In this document: positions 14,236 through 25,068 of the stretch, one piece after another | Position numbering within the stretch: the stretch's first letter is position 1 | How the letters are laid out: the number at the start of each line of letters is the position of its first letter | Assembly (NCBI GenBank): GCA_040954595.2 | Contig: CM082578.2 | Coordinates: 12,586,001-12,650,000, forward strand | Reading direction: 5' to 3' | DNA length: 64,000 nucleotides | From: Balanoglossus misakiensis | Taxonomy: Eukaryota; Hemichordata | Made by a program: the position numbers and the translations under genes | The notes under the pieces: generated by a model | What the model was told of the DNA's origin: nothing | What the model saw: the letters and a program-made list of their open reading frames with translations, nothing else | The model's database searches: none

Positions 14236-14378
14236 GCAATAAAACACCCCCAGCCATGGTATACCACTCGATTTTGACCAGTTCAACTCCATATACGCAC
14301 TCGCTACCGCTCGTGCGTATATGTCGTGAACTGGTCAAAATCTCGTGGTATACCATGGCTGGGGGTGTTTTATTGCTT
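14235..14378. repeat. Foldback palindrome, arms about 66-69 bp
   Basis: The left arm (14235-14303, starting agcaataaaacacccccagc) and right arm (14312-14377) are near-perfect reverse complements. Only a few bases differ, and the loop is about 8 bp (ctaccgct). The arms contain gccatggtataccac and gaccagttc. It would form a long hairpin as single-stranded DNA or RNA. Open frames across it are artefacts of the palindrome. It is probably a second non-autonomous element or the other half of a compound element with 14065-14235. Confidence 0.85.
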
Positions 14379-14380
14379 AA

Positions 14381-14472
14381 ATAAAGCATAAACTTTTAAA
14401 ATACTTGAAAAATGCAAAACGATTTAATAAAGCATATACTTTTAAAATACTTGAAAAATACAAAATGATTTT
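14381..14472 (+). repeat. 46-bp direct repeat, copies 2 and 3 in tandem
   Basis: Two adjacent 46-bp units (14381-14426 and 14427-14472) differ at only a few positions from each other and from copy 1 at 14021-14066. The array stops 27 bp before the 3' end of the tRNA gene on the opposite strand. Confidence 0.85.
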
Positions 14473-14487
14473 CTTCGACAAGGAGAG

Positions 14488-14494
14488 AAAAAAA
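14488..14494 (-). terminator. RNA polymerase III terminator (T7) of tRNA-Leu
   Basis: Seven consecutive A on the plus strand read as T7 on the minus strand, starting four bases after the tRNA 3' end. This is the standard Pol III stop signal. Confidence 0.85.
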
Positions 14495-14498
14495 CTGG

Positions 14499-14619
14499 TG
14501 TCAGAAGTGGGATTCGAACCCACGCCTCCATTCGGAGACCAGAACGCCCGTTCACCACTCATGCGAGTGTAAGGTGTAAACCTTGAGTCTGGCGCCTTAG
14601 ACCGCTCGGCCATTCTGAC
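14499..14619 (-). tRNA. tRNA-Leu(CAA) with intron
   Basis: The minus strand folds as a class II tRNA. The acceptor stem GTCAGAA/TTCTGAC is followed by discriminator A. The A box region contains TGGCCGAGCGG and the B box is GGTTCGAATCC. The anticodon arm is CCAGA-CTCAAG...TTCTGG with anticodon CAA at 14583-14585, and there is a long variable arm. The 5' exon is 14582-14619, the intron 14545-14581 (37 nt, directly after position 37) and the 3' exon 14499-14544, giving a mature length of 84 nt before CCA addition. Animal tRNA-Leu(CAA) genes characteristically carry an intron at this site. Promoter boxes, all stems and the terminator are intact, so it looks functional. Confidence 0.95.
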
Positions 14620-15150
14620 TGATACTCATCGTGAAGAAATATAGATATATATTCAGTGACTCCGCTTTAATGAGCTAATTATTACATTTTTAATAACTAT
14701 ATGGACACAAATTAAACGAACTGACTTGGTAATGTTTCAAATACATGAGTTGAGGTGATAAATGTTCGCGACCCGCCATTTCCCCTATATTACTAGAAAA
14801 ACGCATGCGCACGATAAGCTATTTACATACACACATGTTCATTCATCAGGTTCATTGCACGATCAGCTGTGATGACGATGGGGACACCGTACAGTACCCA
14901 AACGAAGTAAACAGAATCCTCGATTTAATTGTGTTCTGCAAAACTCCATAGGATCACGTGATAGTAAGTTACTAAATGTACAATATCTGTATCAAAAATT
15001 ATTGCATCGTGATCCCGTACCATCACTACCAGGACCGAATACCCCCCCCCCCCCCCATCTCCGCATCCCGACAGATGCAAGTTTTGCAACTTGTATTTTT
15101 GTGCAGACGCCATTCTGTGTTGTTGAGATCTTAAAGCTGGTGACTGTGAG
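14620..15150 (+). promoter_or_regulatory. Upstream region of PUS7
   Basis: This is the interval between the tRNA 5' end and the PUS7 ATG. acgcatgcgca (14801-14811) reads TGCGCATGCGT on the minus strand, close to the NRF1 consensus that is common in housekeeping-gene promoters. A run of about 16 C lies near 15041-15056, about 95 bp before the ATG. No TATA box is evident. The transcription start is unknown. Confidence 0.35.
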
Positions 15151-16003
15151 ATGGACAGCAATAAAAGAGATGTCGGCGACGGAGAGCCAGAGACTTGTTC
15201 ATCAGCTAAAAAGTTGAGACTTGACCTGTCTGGAAAAGATGACGATCCCCTGACAAGTTGTTCAGGGGATGGCATTTCGGCTGGGGACGAAATCAAGCTG
15301 TCGCATCGAGACGATTCGCCATGTGAGGCTCCAGCTGGTCGTACTGGAATCACAGGATTGGTGGAAAAAGACGTTGGAATTACAGAGTTCATTGGCAAAC
15401 ATGGAGGTTTCATGGGCATTCTAAAACAGAGGTAAGACTAATGATGATGATGATGATGATGATGATGACAATGATGATGATGATGATGATGACAATGATG
15501 ATGGTGATGATGGTGATGATGATGATGACAATGATGTTGATGATGATGATGATGACGATGATGATGATGATGATGATGATTATGCATGAGTGTGTTTATT
15601 CTATTTCCTTACAAGAGTTTGTGATGCATGTGTTGTATTTATACTTCAGGTACTCAGATTTCTTGGTGTATGAGAAGAGCAAAGAAGGTTCTCTCGTCAG
15701 ATTAAATGATCTGTCAGAGCCACTTGATGATTGCCAGGTAACCCATTTTCTAAATTTCACTTTGACACAGTAGGTGATATTAAAGAATCAGAAGTTTATG
15801 ATGTGCTGTGTGTGATTCTAGTTGACAGTTATTTGTTGTTGTTCACACTTTACAGGAAGATGACAATCAAGTACCCCTAGATGAGTTCATTACTGAACAG
15901 GAAAAGCAAAAGCTGCATGAACTGGCCGAAAGTGAAGACAAATCAGGGGAGGTTTGGATTGAGGTAAGATATGTCTGTCATTGTCGTCATCATCATCATG
16001 GTG

Positions 16004-16044
<41 letters not shown>

Positions 16045-19000
16045 TTTGGATGGAGGCTTTTTAACTTGCTCCCCTCCAATTTTCACAGATCAAAGATGAC
16101 ACTAAAGAAACGAGAACAAAGATTCACCAGGCGATACGGCAACTGTTTCCATGGCTGAATAGTGAGACTATTGACAAAGATGGGAAGAGAAGCATTAAAG
16201 TTGTCCATGTCAAACACAAAGGTAATTCTTTTCATTGACGTTTTGTGTTTTATAAAACCATTTAGTTCAGTTTAATTCAGTACAGTACTGGTGCAGGTAG
16301 CCACAGTGAAGTCACTGATTCATGATTGCATTATTGTGTGGTAACTTATTCAATTAAATATGAAAGTGATGAAGGGTGGGACAACAGAAACTCCTTGGCA
16401 AAATGCATGCTGAGCAAGTTTTAAATAGCGCCCTCATTAGACAGACATCATAATGTGCACAAAAAATGGAAAAAGACCAAACTGGAGTTATTTACCCAAC
16501 GTCTCTGACTCGGACCTTGGGTGTCAGGAATGTCGCAAAATTGAATTAGTGATGCATTTTCTTGTAAATTGAAAACAAATAAAACTATGGTTATGTTCTT
16601 ATTGGTCATCATTTTTGCTGAAAATCTATCTCTGAGATGCATTCTGCTGCAATGCACATGGTTATTATCACTGGTCATGTGATTATCACACAGGGGTTAG
16701 GAGAAAGGAGAGGAGTGTTTGGCCAAAGACCCGTCCAGATTATTGCCAATTTGTTTTGTACAAGGAAAACAAGGACACAATGGATGCTTTGAATCTGTTG
16801 GCTAGACTGCTCAGGTCAGTATCACCTCTCAATGCAGTTTTATTTGACTGAAAAGACTTCTTTCGTAGGTTCTTATCTAAGAATTAAAATTTGAGAAATT
16901 AATTGAGACATTTGTATTCAATATGAAACATTACCTTTATTGCAGTAATACGCTTGTTAAAAATAAAAATCACATGTCTGTTGTGAAACTTATTTTCATA
17001 TTTGTTTTCCCTGCCAGAATTCCCCATAATAAATTCAGCTTTGCTGGCAATAAAGACAAAAGAGCAGTCACCACCCAAGAAGTAACTGCATACAGGTACG
17101 TGCTGGTAATCGTCATGGTTTCTGCTCACATTCCAAATTTGCTAGTACTGGAAACCCACAAAAAGCATTTTTATGTCAAAACATTCATAACACTGAGTAA
17201 ATCAAGTTAAATTACCCTAGTGATTAAAATTTAATTAAAAATTAAAATGAGGGAATGGAAGTGACATGGTTTGTGTCGCCGTTGCCAGGCAGCGATTCTG
17301 TGTCGGTGTCCGTTTCACCGCCACCCGTCGGTCCCAGCTGCGACATTGACAAATCTAGGGCCGCGTCTTCACAGTTGTGGAACTTGACTTGATCGGAGAA
17401 GAAGGAGCCGTCGCCGTCGTTGTGGTGGTCGCTGTACTTGTTGTACTGTCCCATCCGGTGTTTCCTGCGCTTGCAAAAACAGAACAGCCCGACGGCCATC
17501 AGTGTCACCACCACAACCAGGGAGACAGCGACAGATACGGCGATGGGGACAGTTTTGACCTGGGTTGAGGCAGCTGCCAGCGGCTGGGTTACCAACACCA
17601 GGCATTGGTCGCCGTCTAACGGACTTGGGCCGGCGTCGTTGACCGCTATGACGCATACATTGTACGAAGTGTTGGGCATCAGAAACCTCAACTTGTACGT
17701 GTCGAGCTCACCTCCAACCTGAGGGCTCTGAGATTTCCCCCGCGAGTCGAGACTGGTGACGGTTATTTGATACGAGGTTACCTGTTGACTGTCTGGCAGT
17801 CGGCTCCAAGACATTACGGCGGACGTACCGGTGGAAGCAACGATGCGAACGTCGGTCGGCGGCGACGGGATGGTTACTTCGCAAGTGGGACCGCCGTACA
17901 GTAGTGTGCAGATGCACAGCCTCTGTTTTTTGACATCGTCATATATGCATTGACCCCCGTTTCGACATGGGTTTGGTTTGCAGTGATTTCTCCTCGGTGA
18001 TTTAGTTTTGTGGGATTTCGTCATCACTGAATCCATAAGCGTCGTTGACGTAGACCACGTTGTCGCAGTCGTCGTAGGACTCCTCATCGTCGGGAGGTTA
18101 ACAGTGACGTTGACCGTCAAGTTCATACTGCCAATATTGTTGGTCGAAGTACAGATGTAAACACCCGTGTCAAATGCTGTCATGTTATTGATTGTCAAAG
18201 TGCCAACTTCGTCCACAGAAATGCCGGGATACACTTCGCCCCGATGTATCTGACTCAGATCCGGTAATGTCCACACTAAATCGGCGATGCTGTCGTTTTT
18301 CAGTCCGCAGCCCATAGTGACGTTGTCTCCGTAGTCCACCAGGACGTTGGCTCTCTCCGTCGTCACACTCGGAAAGACGCACCTGAAGTTGTCGGTCGAT
18401 AACGACGACAGGCTGCGCTCGCGGTAAACCTTCGGCTGGCTGCACTTGGTGCTGGCCAGAGAAGAGGGGGAGAACTTGAAATCGTGTCGGGACATCCAGT
18501 CTCTGTACCAGCGCAGCCTGCAGTCGCAGTACAGCGGATTGGACGAGACGTCAAACTCCACGAGATTCACCAGGCCCTCGAAACTGCCCTGCTCAATGGT
18601 GTGTATTTTGTTGTGGTGCAGGAAGAGGGCGGTCAGCGACTTCAGATCTCGCAGGAGTTCCGAGCTTACGCCGGTCAAGGCGTTGTAATGCAGCGAAAGT
18701 TTTTTCAAGTTGTACAAGCCGTGGAAGACGCTGTTGTCGAGGTGCCCGAGTTGGTTAGACTCCAAATCCAGTGTCTGTAAGGCAGACAGATTATTGAAAG
18801 TGCCCGTCTGCAAAAACTGGATTTCATTTCGCGCTAGGAGGAGGTTATTCAGCTTTTTGAGCTCCACGAAGGCATTTCGCAAGATGGTTTTAATCTGGTT
18901 GCCCTTCAGGGACAAGTGCTGCAACGATTCCAGACCTCGGAACATGTCGCTGTTGATGGTGCTTATCTGGCTGTTTTGGATGTCCAAAGTCACCAGGCTT

Positions 19001-22000
19001 TTCAGGGGTTGAAAAGTCTTGCTGGCGATCTCCGTGACGTGACTCATCACCAGAGTGGTCAGCTTGCCGCAGGATTTGAAGATGTCCTCCGAGAGGGCAC
19101 CGATGGGATTGTCTGCCAGTTGCAAATTGTTCAGCTCGGACAGCCCCTGGAAGACATCCCCCGGCAAATCTTGAATGTCGTTCTGTTCCAAGTGCAACTC
19201 GAAGAGGTCCGGCACGCCGTGGAAAATTCCCGAGGGGAGTGTCTGCAGGAAGTTTTGCCTCAGATCAAGGTGTCGCAGCTTCTGTAGATTGGCAAAGACG
19301 TCGGCGGAGACACTGACCAGTTGATTGTTTCCCAGCGCGATGTATTGAATCCCAGCGCAGTCCCGAAATAAAGTGTCCGGCAAAGTCTCCAGCAAGTTCG
19401 CAGTCAGGTAGATATTGTTGAGCTGGCTCATGTCCTGAAGCGCGTCGGGGGCTATCGACGCTATCTTGTTGTCATGGAGATTGATGAACTGGAGGTTGTT
19501 TGTGCCGAGAAACGCCCCCGACGGCAATGAGGGTATCTCGTTGCGGTAGAGATGTATGGATACCAGAGATGGCAGATTCTGCACCGCGGCCGGCATTGAT
19601 TTCAGGGCGTTCTGCGTCAGAACCAAATCCTTGAGTTGCTGCAGGCCATCGAAAGCGCTGTCATGGATGTGCGTCAGTTGGTTGCCCCCGAGCAGCAGCG
19701 CCTGCAGTTTGGTGTTGTTGACGAAGGTGTAAGCGTACAGCTGCTGGATTTCGTTGTAAGACAGGTCCAGGTAGACCAGCTCGGGCAGGTTTTGGAAATC
19801 CTGCCGGCTGACGTTTTTGATCATGTTGTAGTTCAGCTCCATGGCCTGGGTGTTGGCCGGCAGACTGCCCCGGGGCACGGCGGTGAGGAGCGGGTCGTGG
19901 TTGCGGCAGTTGACGAGGAAGTAGGTTTTCCGGGGAAGCGGGTAGAAGTACTTGGTGGAGTCGGAGCACTCGCAGGGACAGTCCAAAGTACTCACAGTCC
20001 AACAGCAGAGGGCAAACATCACCACCAGGGAGGGAGTTATCCAGTGTACATAATGCATTTTCAGAATATCGATCATAACACACAGCAACTAGAAAGTCAG
20101 TTATTAGACAGTATTAGGCGGAAATCCCAGCAGATGACAGAAAGCCTGATTTGATATTCTTACCACTTGGAGGTGGCTGCCAGCGATTGCAGAAAAGATT
20201 CACAGCACGTAATGGAGCCAATCAACTCATAAAATATCCACAGAAGCTTGATTTTGACATGAAGCTGGTAGATGTAAATCCGCAAGCATCTAAAGGAGAG
20301 TGTTGTTTTCCTCAGTCGTGCTTGAAGCCAAGACAATAATCCACGTAATTATCCCCTGATACTTTATCCAGTCACCGCCTGTGGTACAGTCTCACTGAAG
20401 GGTAGCACTGGCAGCAGGCTGACCAAGTGTGACAGGTAACACGGTTGTTCAGCTGGACCCCTGGAAGTCTCATACGCGACCACGATGGATGTTTAGAGTA
20501 GTAGCAGGTCATGTGACTAATCCACAGGAAGCAGGATGTAAGTGGTGAACTGATAAAATTTTCGTGTGTCCTGGATGTTTGCAAGGATTTGCCTTGTTAA
20601 CAAGCATGAAAAAATGCAAGCGATTTTTTCAATTTGCCTTTTTTTGTCTACATTAAGGAACAGAGTAGTTGTGTGTACATATAGACACATGGAACCTACT
20701 GCAGTGTACCATACTCTATGTTGTGTGTTGTAACCAGCTTCCTGTCAAAGTGCAGCTTTTGGCCTTGCACTAGCAAGGCCAAGCCAACAGATTGATATCA
20801 AAACAGGGGATAAAGGGGGAGGAACCAGTTCCTGTATATGTCCTTTTGCATTTTTAATCCCTGTGGGGGTAAAAAACAGATGAGGAGGTTGACTATGTGT
20901 CCATCCTTGAGATTATGAGAACCAAGCTGTTGTGTGTCGACTGAAGTTTCTTTTTCAAATCCCTGAAACAAGATATCCTGCTGTCCCAGTCTTACGTCAG
21001 GACTGTAACTCATTCATCCAATAATAAAAAAGTTGTTCCTCACATGTACAGACCATACCAGATATCATAAACTTGATGTAAGAAGTTGAACAGAAACTGA
21101 ATTTGTAACATCTCATTAATGCTCAGCTGTAACCCACACCCTAACAATAACAAAACTTTTGGAATTCACAAAAGTATCTATAGATAGATCCACAAAATTC
21201 AGGATGTTTTCTTTCTGTTGGCTTCCCATCTTGTCTTGGGCGTCCTGCTGGACGAACGTGTAACACCCATTCTAAATATAGCTTCTCCACCAGAGGAGGA
21301 ACTGTCATTTTGTGGGAAGCGTCTGATAAGATCCCATTACAGGAAGAATCGGTGTTTTGAGTAAAAACCAGTTTCCCCATGGAGACGGGACAGTTTCTCT
21401 CTAAGACAGGCAGAAGTCTGAGAAAATATTTTATTAATATCTTCTCAAATGTATAAATTTAAAAGTTCAATCTTTTAAATTCAATAAAATGAAACAAACA
21501 CCTTTTAAAAAACCTTCGTGAATTCTTGTTTCTAAGATCATTGGTAACATTTATTGAAAAACTTTTCTCACAATATTTTCAGCTGATCATGTTCGTTTCT
21601 CTCTTTGCAGGGTCTCGTCATCAAAATTACACGGTTTAAATAAAACACTGAAGAACATAAGAGTCGGTAATTTCAGGTAAGTGAAGAATTCAAACCATCC
21701 AAATTATTGTCCATGGGTAACTGTTAATCATTCCCATTCTGGATTTCACATACATGTAGTTATTGTTGGTATCTGATGTAGTGATGATTGGCAGACTTTA
21801 AACACTGACGCTTACTATTTCACAGGTATTGCAAAGACCCGCTTAGACTTGGTGATCTACTGGGAAACCATTTTGTAGTCACTCTCCGGTAAGCTTGTAT
21901 CCTGCACTCACGTCTTCCCCCCCCCCCCTCCCTCCCTATCAGATATTGGTCTTCATAGATAAGTCATGATTGCCAGGAAAAGCTGGTTTGCATACGTGCA

Positions 22001-25000
22001 TGATATTAGTCTTCACTCTGTGCTTCTGTGTTGCAGGAACGTGCAGGCTGAGGATTCTCTGATCGAGAGTGCGGTGACCTCGTTGAGAGATCATGGTTTT
22101 ATCAACTATTTCGGTATGCAGAGGTTCGGTACAACCGACGTCCCCACTTATCAAGTAGGAAGGTAATTATTACGTGTCCAGTTTCCACTCAGAATCTCTC
22201 GCGTATCTCTGAGTTTTACTCGGAGTACAATGACCTGGTTCTCTGCTTTACATTGATGACCCCCAGCAGAGTATGGGAACCGGCATACCTAGCATTGTGT
22301 AGCCGCGGCTACTGATCTTGGCAAGCTGAGCATAGCAAGGCTATAATCACAAGGATACATACACTGTAGCACTTTGGTAGCCAGTCAGGGCACTGAGATA
22401 TATTGTTCTATAATGTACTTGCAATACAAGCCCTGAACAGTAAATGATGTGTGGGTATGCATTCGTATAAAAGGGACAATATCAGATGTCTTGGAAATAT
22501 CCATTTTCAAGAATTCATTCGGTTCTATTCGGTATCTGTCTTTCCATTTGATCCATACACAGAGCACTTTTGCTCAGCAATTGGCAAGAAGCTGTAGATC
22601 TGATTCTGAAGCCCCGAGATGGCGGTAAGTTTTTTCTGCTGTGATTTGGATAACACTGAAAACCATGTCAGAATGTCATAGAAGCAACTCCAGAGCTGTG
22701 TGGGGATATATATGTACCATAAGAAATCACACAGCATTCAAGTACCTGAAATAAAATGTTTTATGCAACACTAGACGGTCTGTTGTCCACCTTGCAGATC
22801 CAGAAGAGATGCGTGCGGCCAGAGAACACTGGTGGCAAACCCAGGATGCAAAGTCAACTCTGGAGAAAATGAAAAACACCAGGTCCTTCTCCCTGGAGTA
22901 CCTGTTAGTGAGGGCGCTGATCAAACATGGATCTCCAGATCAGCTCGTCAAAGCACTCTATGCAGTGAGTAGTTTTCTTTGGGTATCAGCCGAGGGAATG
23001 ACTTTTGAACTCCAAACTCAGCAAATATTCCGTGAAAAAAATAAGTCGCCCATAAACTGCACATCTCTGTTATTCTGCGTAGATCCCAAAGAACACAAGG
23101 CTCATGTATGTTCACAGCTATCAGAGCTACGTGTGGAACTGCATGGTGAGCAGACGCATCAAACTTCACGGACTGAAACCACTGGTTGGCGATTTGGTTC
23201 AGTTAGCCGGAAAGAGTAAGTCCGTCGTTCTGTTGAAACTTCATTTAACAACTGACACATTACATCAGGAGTTTACAGTGGCTTCAACGTACAGTATTCT
23301 TTTCAAATTGTCCCCAAATTTGAAATTTAAAAACTATTTGTTAAGTCGCTGAGAACTTCATTGTGATTTTAACACTTTTTTTATTATGTACAGATGGTAA
23401 TGAAAGCATCGTAGAACTGACATCTGACAACATTGATAAATACTGTATATATGACGTTGTTCTACCAATGCCAGGACATGATGTAAGATATCCAGCAAAT
23501 GAAGGTAATATTTTACAAGTTCTGTCTACCCTCCCTCAAGGAACACACCAACCCAAGAACTAAAGGAATTAAGTTTTTATCATCTGACACTGAACTTGTG
23601 AAGTCTCCCCTAACTCACTTTCAAAATCAACAAAGAAGATCTTCATTATTCCTTTTTTAATCTCAAGTTCACTTCTTTGCCACCAATGTATGTGCTAGCA
23701 GGAGATTAGAGATCTGTCGACATGGAAATATCTTTTGTCACCTGACTGCCATGTCTTGTCTCTTGGCAGTGCATGAGTGGTACAAGAAGATGCTGGCAGA
23801 AGATGGTCTGGATATCAACAACATGAAACATGAAATTAGGTAAATGCCCTGCCCCACCCCCATTTCACTGTGCGTGGACCCAACTTTACTGTAGAAAACA
23901 ACGGGAATTGACCAATGTGAAAACTGATACAAGTCCTCTTACTTTGCTGCACTGAAACTTCGGTCAGTTTCTGGAAGGTTTGTACATCCTGTAGCTGACA
24001 GACTAATGGGATTCAGAAGAGGGGATTTCCAATGTGATAGCCAATTAAACAGTTAACATCATAGAAATAAGGTGGAATTGTGCTGAAGATTGGGTAGAGC
24101 ATTTCAGCAGAATCCACTCCAGAGATATCAGGTTTTACTACGTATCACATAATTGCTCTCTAATACAGGAAGTATAGTAGCCATTTTAGAAGAATCAAAA
24201 GGTAATGTACATCAGCCACAGCGTTTAACCCTTCAGTGAAACTCCTCATCGCGTGGTTTTCATTTCTTGCTAATACACTTAACTCCCTCATCTTTTCACA
24301 CCCAACAGGGATTACTCTTTGAAAGGCACCTATCGGAAGATCGTTACCATGCCGAGTGATTGCAAATGGTGAGACACTGACTGTGACAATTCCCAAACCA
24401 ACCTTATGCGGTTACACAAAGTTGCATTGTGTAAAGTTGTAGGGAAATTATGAACAGTGTGTGGGGATGAAATATAAAACCTTTAAGTGGTTTTTAACCA
24501 GTTTCTGGCATTACCAAATGTCAAACTATGCACACAATAAAACTTGCTACGTAGAGGGACTCAGAGTCTTATTTTATGACTATGAGGACTGTCAATGAGA
24601 TTTCAGTCATGAATTCACAGAATGGTGATTGAGCGATGTGTTTGATTTCAGGGAAGTGTTGTCCTATGATGATGTGACTATTCCATTATCACTGTCCGAC
24701 TTGGAGCTGCTCGAGGGCAAATCACAGCCACAAATGCTAACGGGTAATTGTTTTTTTTTTCTTCTCTGTCTGCATAATGTCTGCCATTGCAGGCAGTCTA
24801 TTGCGACCATCTATTTTCAATGAACGCTTTCGAACCCCTCATGACCTATGACACAATTCAACGTTTCATTTCATCTGGGTTTCCGTTCAAAGAAACAGGT
24901 TGAGCCACAGTTGAGCTTTCTTTCCATTTCTGTCTTTCAGATGGGAAGTTCAAGGCGCTGAAGATCGAGTTCACGTTACCAACATCCTGCTATGCTACCA

Positions 25001-25068
25001 TGGCGATAAGAGAAGTCTTGAAACTTGACACGTCGGTCTCGTACCAGAGCAGTCTGAACACAGTGTGA
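15151..25068 (+). CDS. PUS7: Pseudouridylate synthase 7 (TruD family), complete
   Basis: PUS7 converts uridine to pseudouridine in tRNA and mRNA. Seventeen coding exons close in phase: 15151-15431, 15650-15737, 15856-15963, 16089-16221, 16694-16814, 17018-17095, 21611-21676, 21826-21888, 22037-22162, 22563-22624, 22798-22964, 23083-23215, 23394-23504, 23770-23839, 24309-24368, 24652-24743 and 24941-25068. They encode 628 residues (human PUS7 is about 660). Exon 6 carries [10 protein letters not shown], the TruD motif with the catalytic Asp (the D of KDK). Other family blocks are [10 protein letters not shown] (exon 9) and [11 protein letters not shown] (exon 12). The N-terminal ~70 residues are charged and poorly conserved, as is usual. 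The start is the first ATG in the only frame that joins exon 2. Intron 6 is about 4.5 kb and hosts an antisense gene; introns 1 and 3 contain trinucleotide microsatellites. I see no frameshift or missing active-site residue. Confidence 0.95.
15440..15581. repeat. (ATG)n trinucleotide microsatellite in PUS7 intron 1
   Basis: About 140 bp of ATG/GAT repeats with scattered ACA, GTG and GTT interruptions start only about 8 bp after the exon 1 donor. The poly-Met open frame over it is artefactual. Confidence 0.95.
15986..16045. repeat. (CAT)n trinucleotide microsatellite in PUS7 intron 3
   Basis: An imperfect then pure CAT repeat of about 60 bp, ending about 44 bp before exon 4. It is the complementary motif of the repeat in intron 1. 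Confidence 0.95.
17242..20088 (-). CDS. LRR-Ig-EGF-FN3 single-pass membrane protein, intronless, nested in PUS7 intron 6
   Basis: A single 948-codon exon. The N-terminus is hydrophobic; the Met at residue 11 ([20 protein letters not shown]) makes the best signal peptide, so the true start may be 10 codons in. Domains in order: LRRNT cysteines (about 37-62); about 19 LRRs of 22-24 residues (about 82-516); LRRCT with [12 protein letters not shown] (about 517-570); one Ig domain ending in DTGVYICTS (about 575-665); Ser/Thr-rich linker; EGF domain with CRNGGQC (about 703-736); FN3 domain (about 741-832); transmembrane helix (about 848-872) followed by KRRKHR; acidic cytoplasmic tail of about 70 residues. 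Several NxT/S sites sit in the ectodomain. Vertebrate vasorin has LRR-EGF-FN3 and LINGO/LRIG types have LRR-Ig; this protein combines both sets. A cell-adhesion or growth-factor-binding role is inferred only. Lack of introns suggests origin by retroposition. Its GC content is clearly higher than that of the surrounding intron. Confidence 0.92.
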   Translation of the reverse strand: MLCVMIDILKMHYVHWITPSLVVMFALCCWTVSTLDCPCECSDSTKYFYPLPRKTYFLVNCRNHDPLLTAVPRGSLPANTQAMELNYNMIKNVSRQDFQNLPELVYLDLSYNEIQQLYAYTFVNNTKLQALLLGGNQLTHIHDSAFDGLQQLKDLVLTQNALKSMPAAVQNLPSLVSIHLYRNEIPSLPSGAFLGTNNLQFINLHDNKIASIAPDALQDMSQLNNIYLTANLLETLPDTLFRDCAGIQYIALGNNQLVSVSADVFANLQKLRHLDLRQNFLQTLPSGIFHGVPDLFELHLEQNDIQDLPGDVFQGLSELNNLQLADNPIGALSEDIFKSCGKLTTLVMSHVTEIASKTFQPLKSLVTLDIQNSQISTINSDMFRGLESLQHLSLKGNQIKTILRNAFVELKKLNNLLLARNEIQFLQTGTFNNLSALQTLDLESNQLGHLDNSVFHGLYNLKKLSLHYNALTGVSSELLRDLKSLTALFLHHNKIHTIEQGSFEGLVNLVEFDVSSNPLYCDCRLRWYRDWMSRHDFKFSPSSLASTKCSQPKVYRERSLSSLSTDNFRCVFPSVTTERANVLVDYGDNVTMGCGLKNDSIADLVWTLPDLSQIHRGEVYPGISVDEVGTLTINNMTAFDTGVYICTSTNNIGSMNLTVNVTVNLPTMRSPTTTATTWSTSTTLMDSVMTKSHKTKSPRRNHCKPNPCRNGGQCIYDDVKKQRLCICTLLYGGPTCEVTIPSPPTDVRIVASTGTSAVMSWSRLPDSQQVTSYQITVTSLDSRGKSQSPQVGGELDTYKLRFLMPNTSYNVCVIAVNDAGPSPLDGDQCLVLVTQPLAAASTQVKTVPIAVSVAVSLVVVVTLMAVGLFCFCKRRKHRMGQYNKYSDHHNDGDGSFFSDQVKFHNCEDAALDLSMSQLGPTGGGETDTDTESLPGNGDTNHVTSIPSF

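Noticed and set aside
14072-14389. 105-codon minus-strand open frame
   Set aside because: It lies across the palindrome and MITE-like element and is symmetrical by construction; non-coding.
14499-14619. Coding frame MAERSKAPDSRFTPY over the tRNA
   Set aside because: The region is an intact tRNA-Leu gene; the peptide frame is a known tRNA translation artefact.
15441-15773. Poly-Met open frame
   Set aside because: It is an ATG microsatellite running into PUS7 exon 2; not a separate gene.
19636-20154. 172-codon plus-strand open frame opposite the LRR gene
   Set aside because: Shadow of the highly periodic, GC-rich LRR coding strand.
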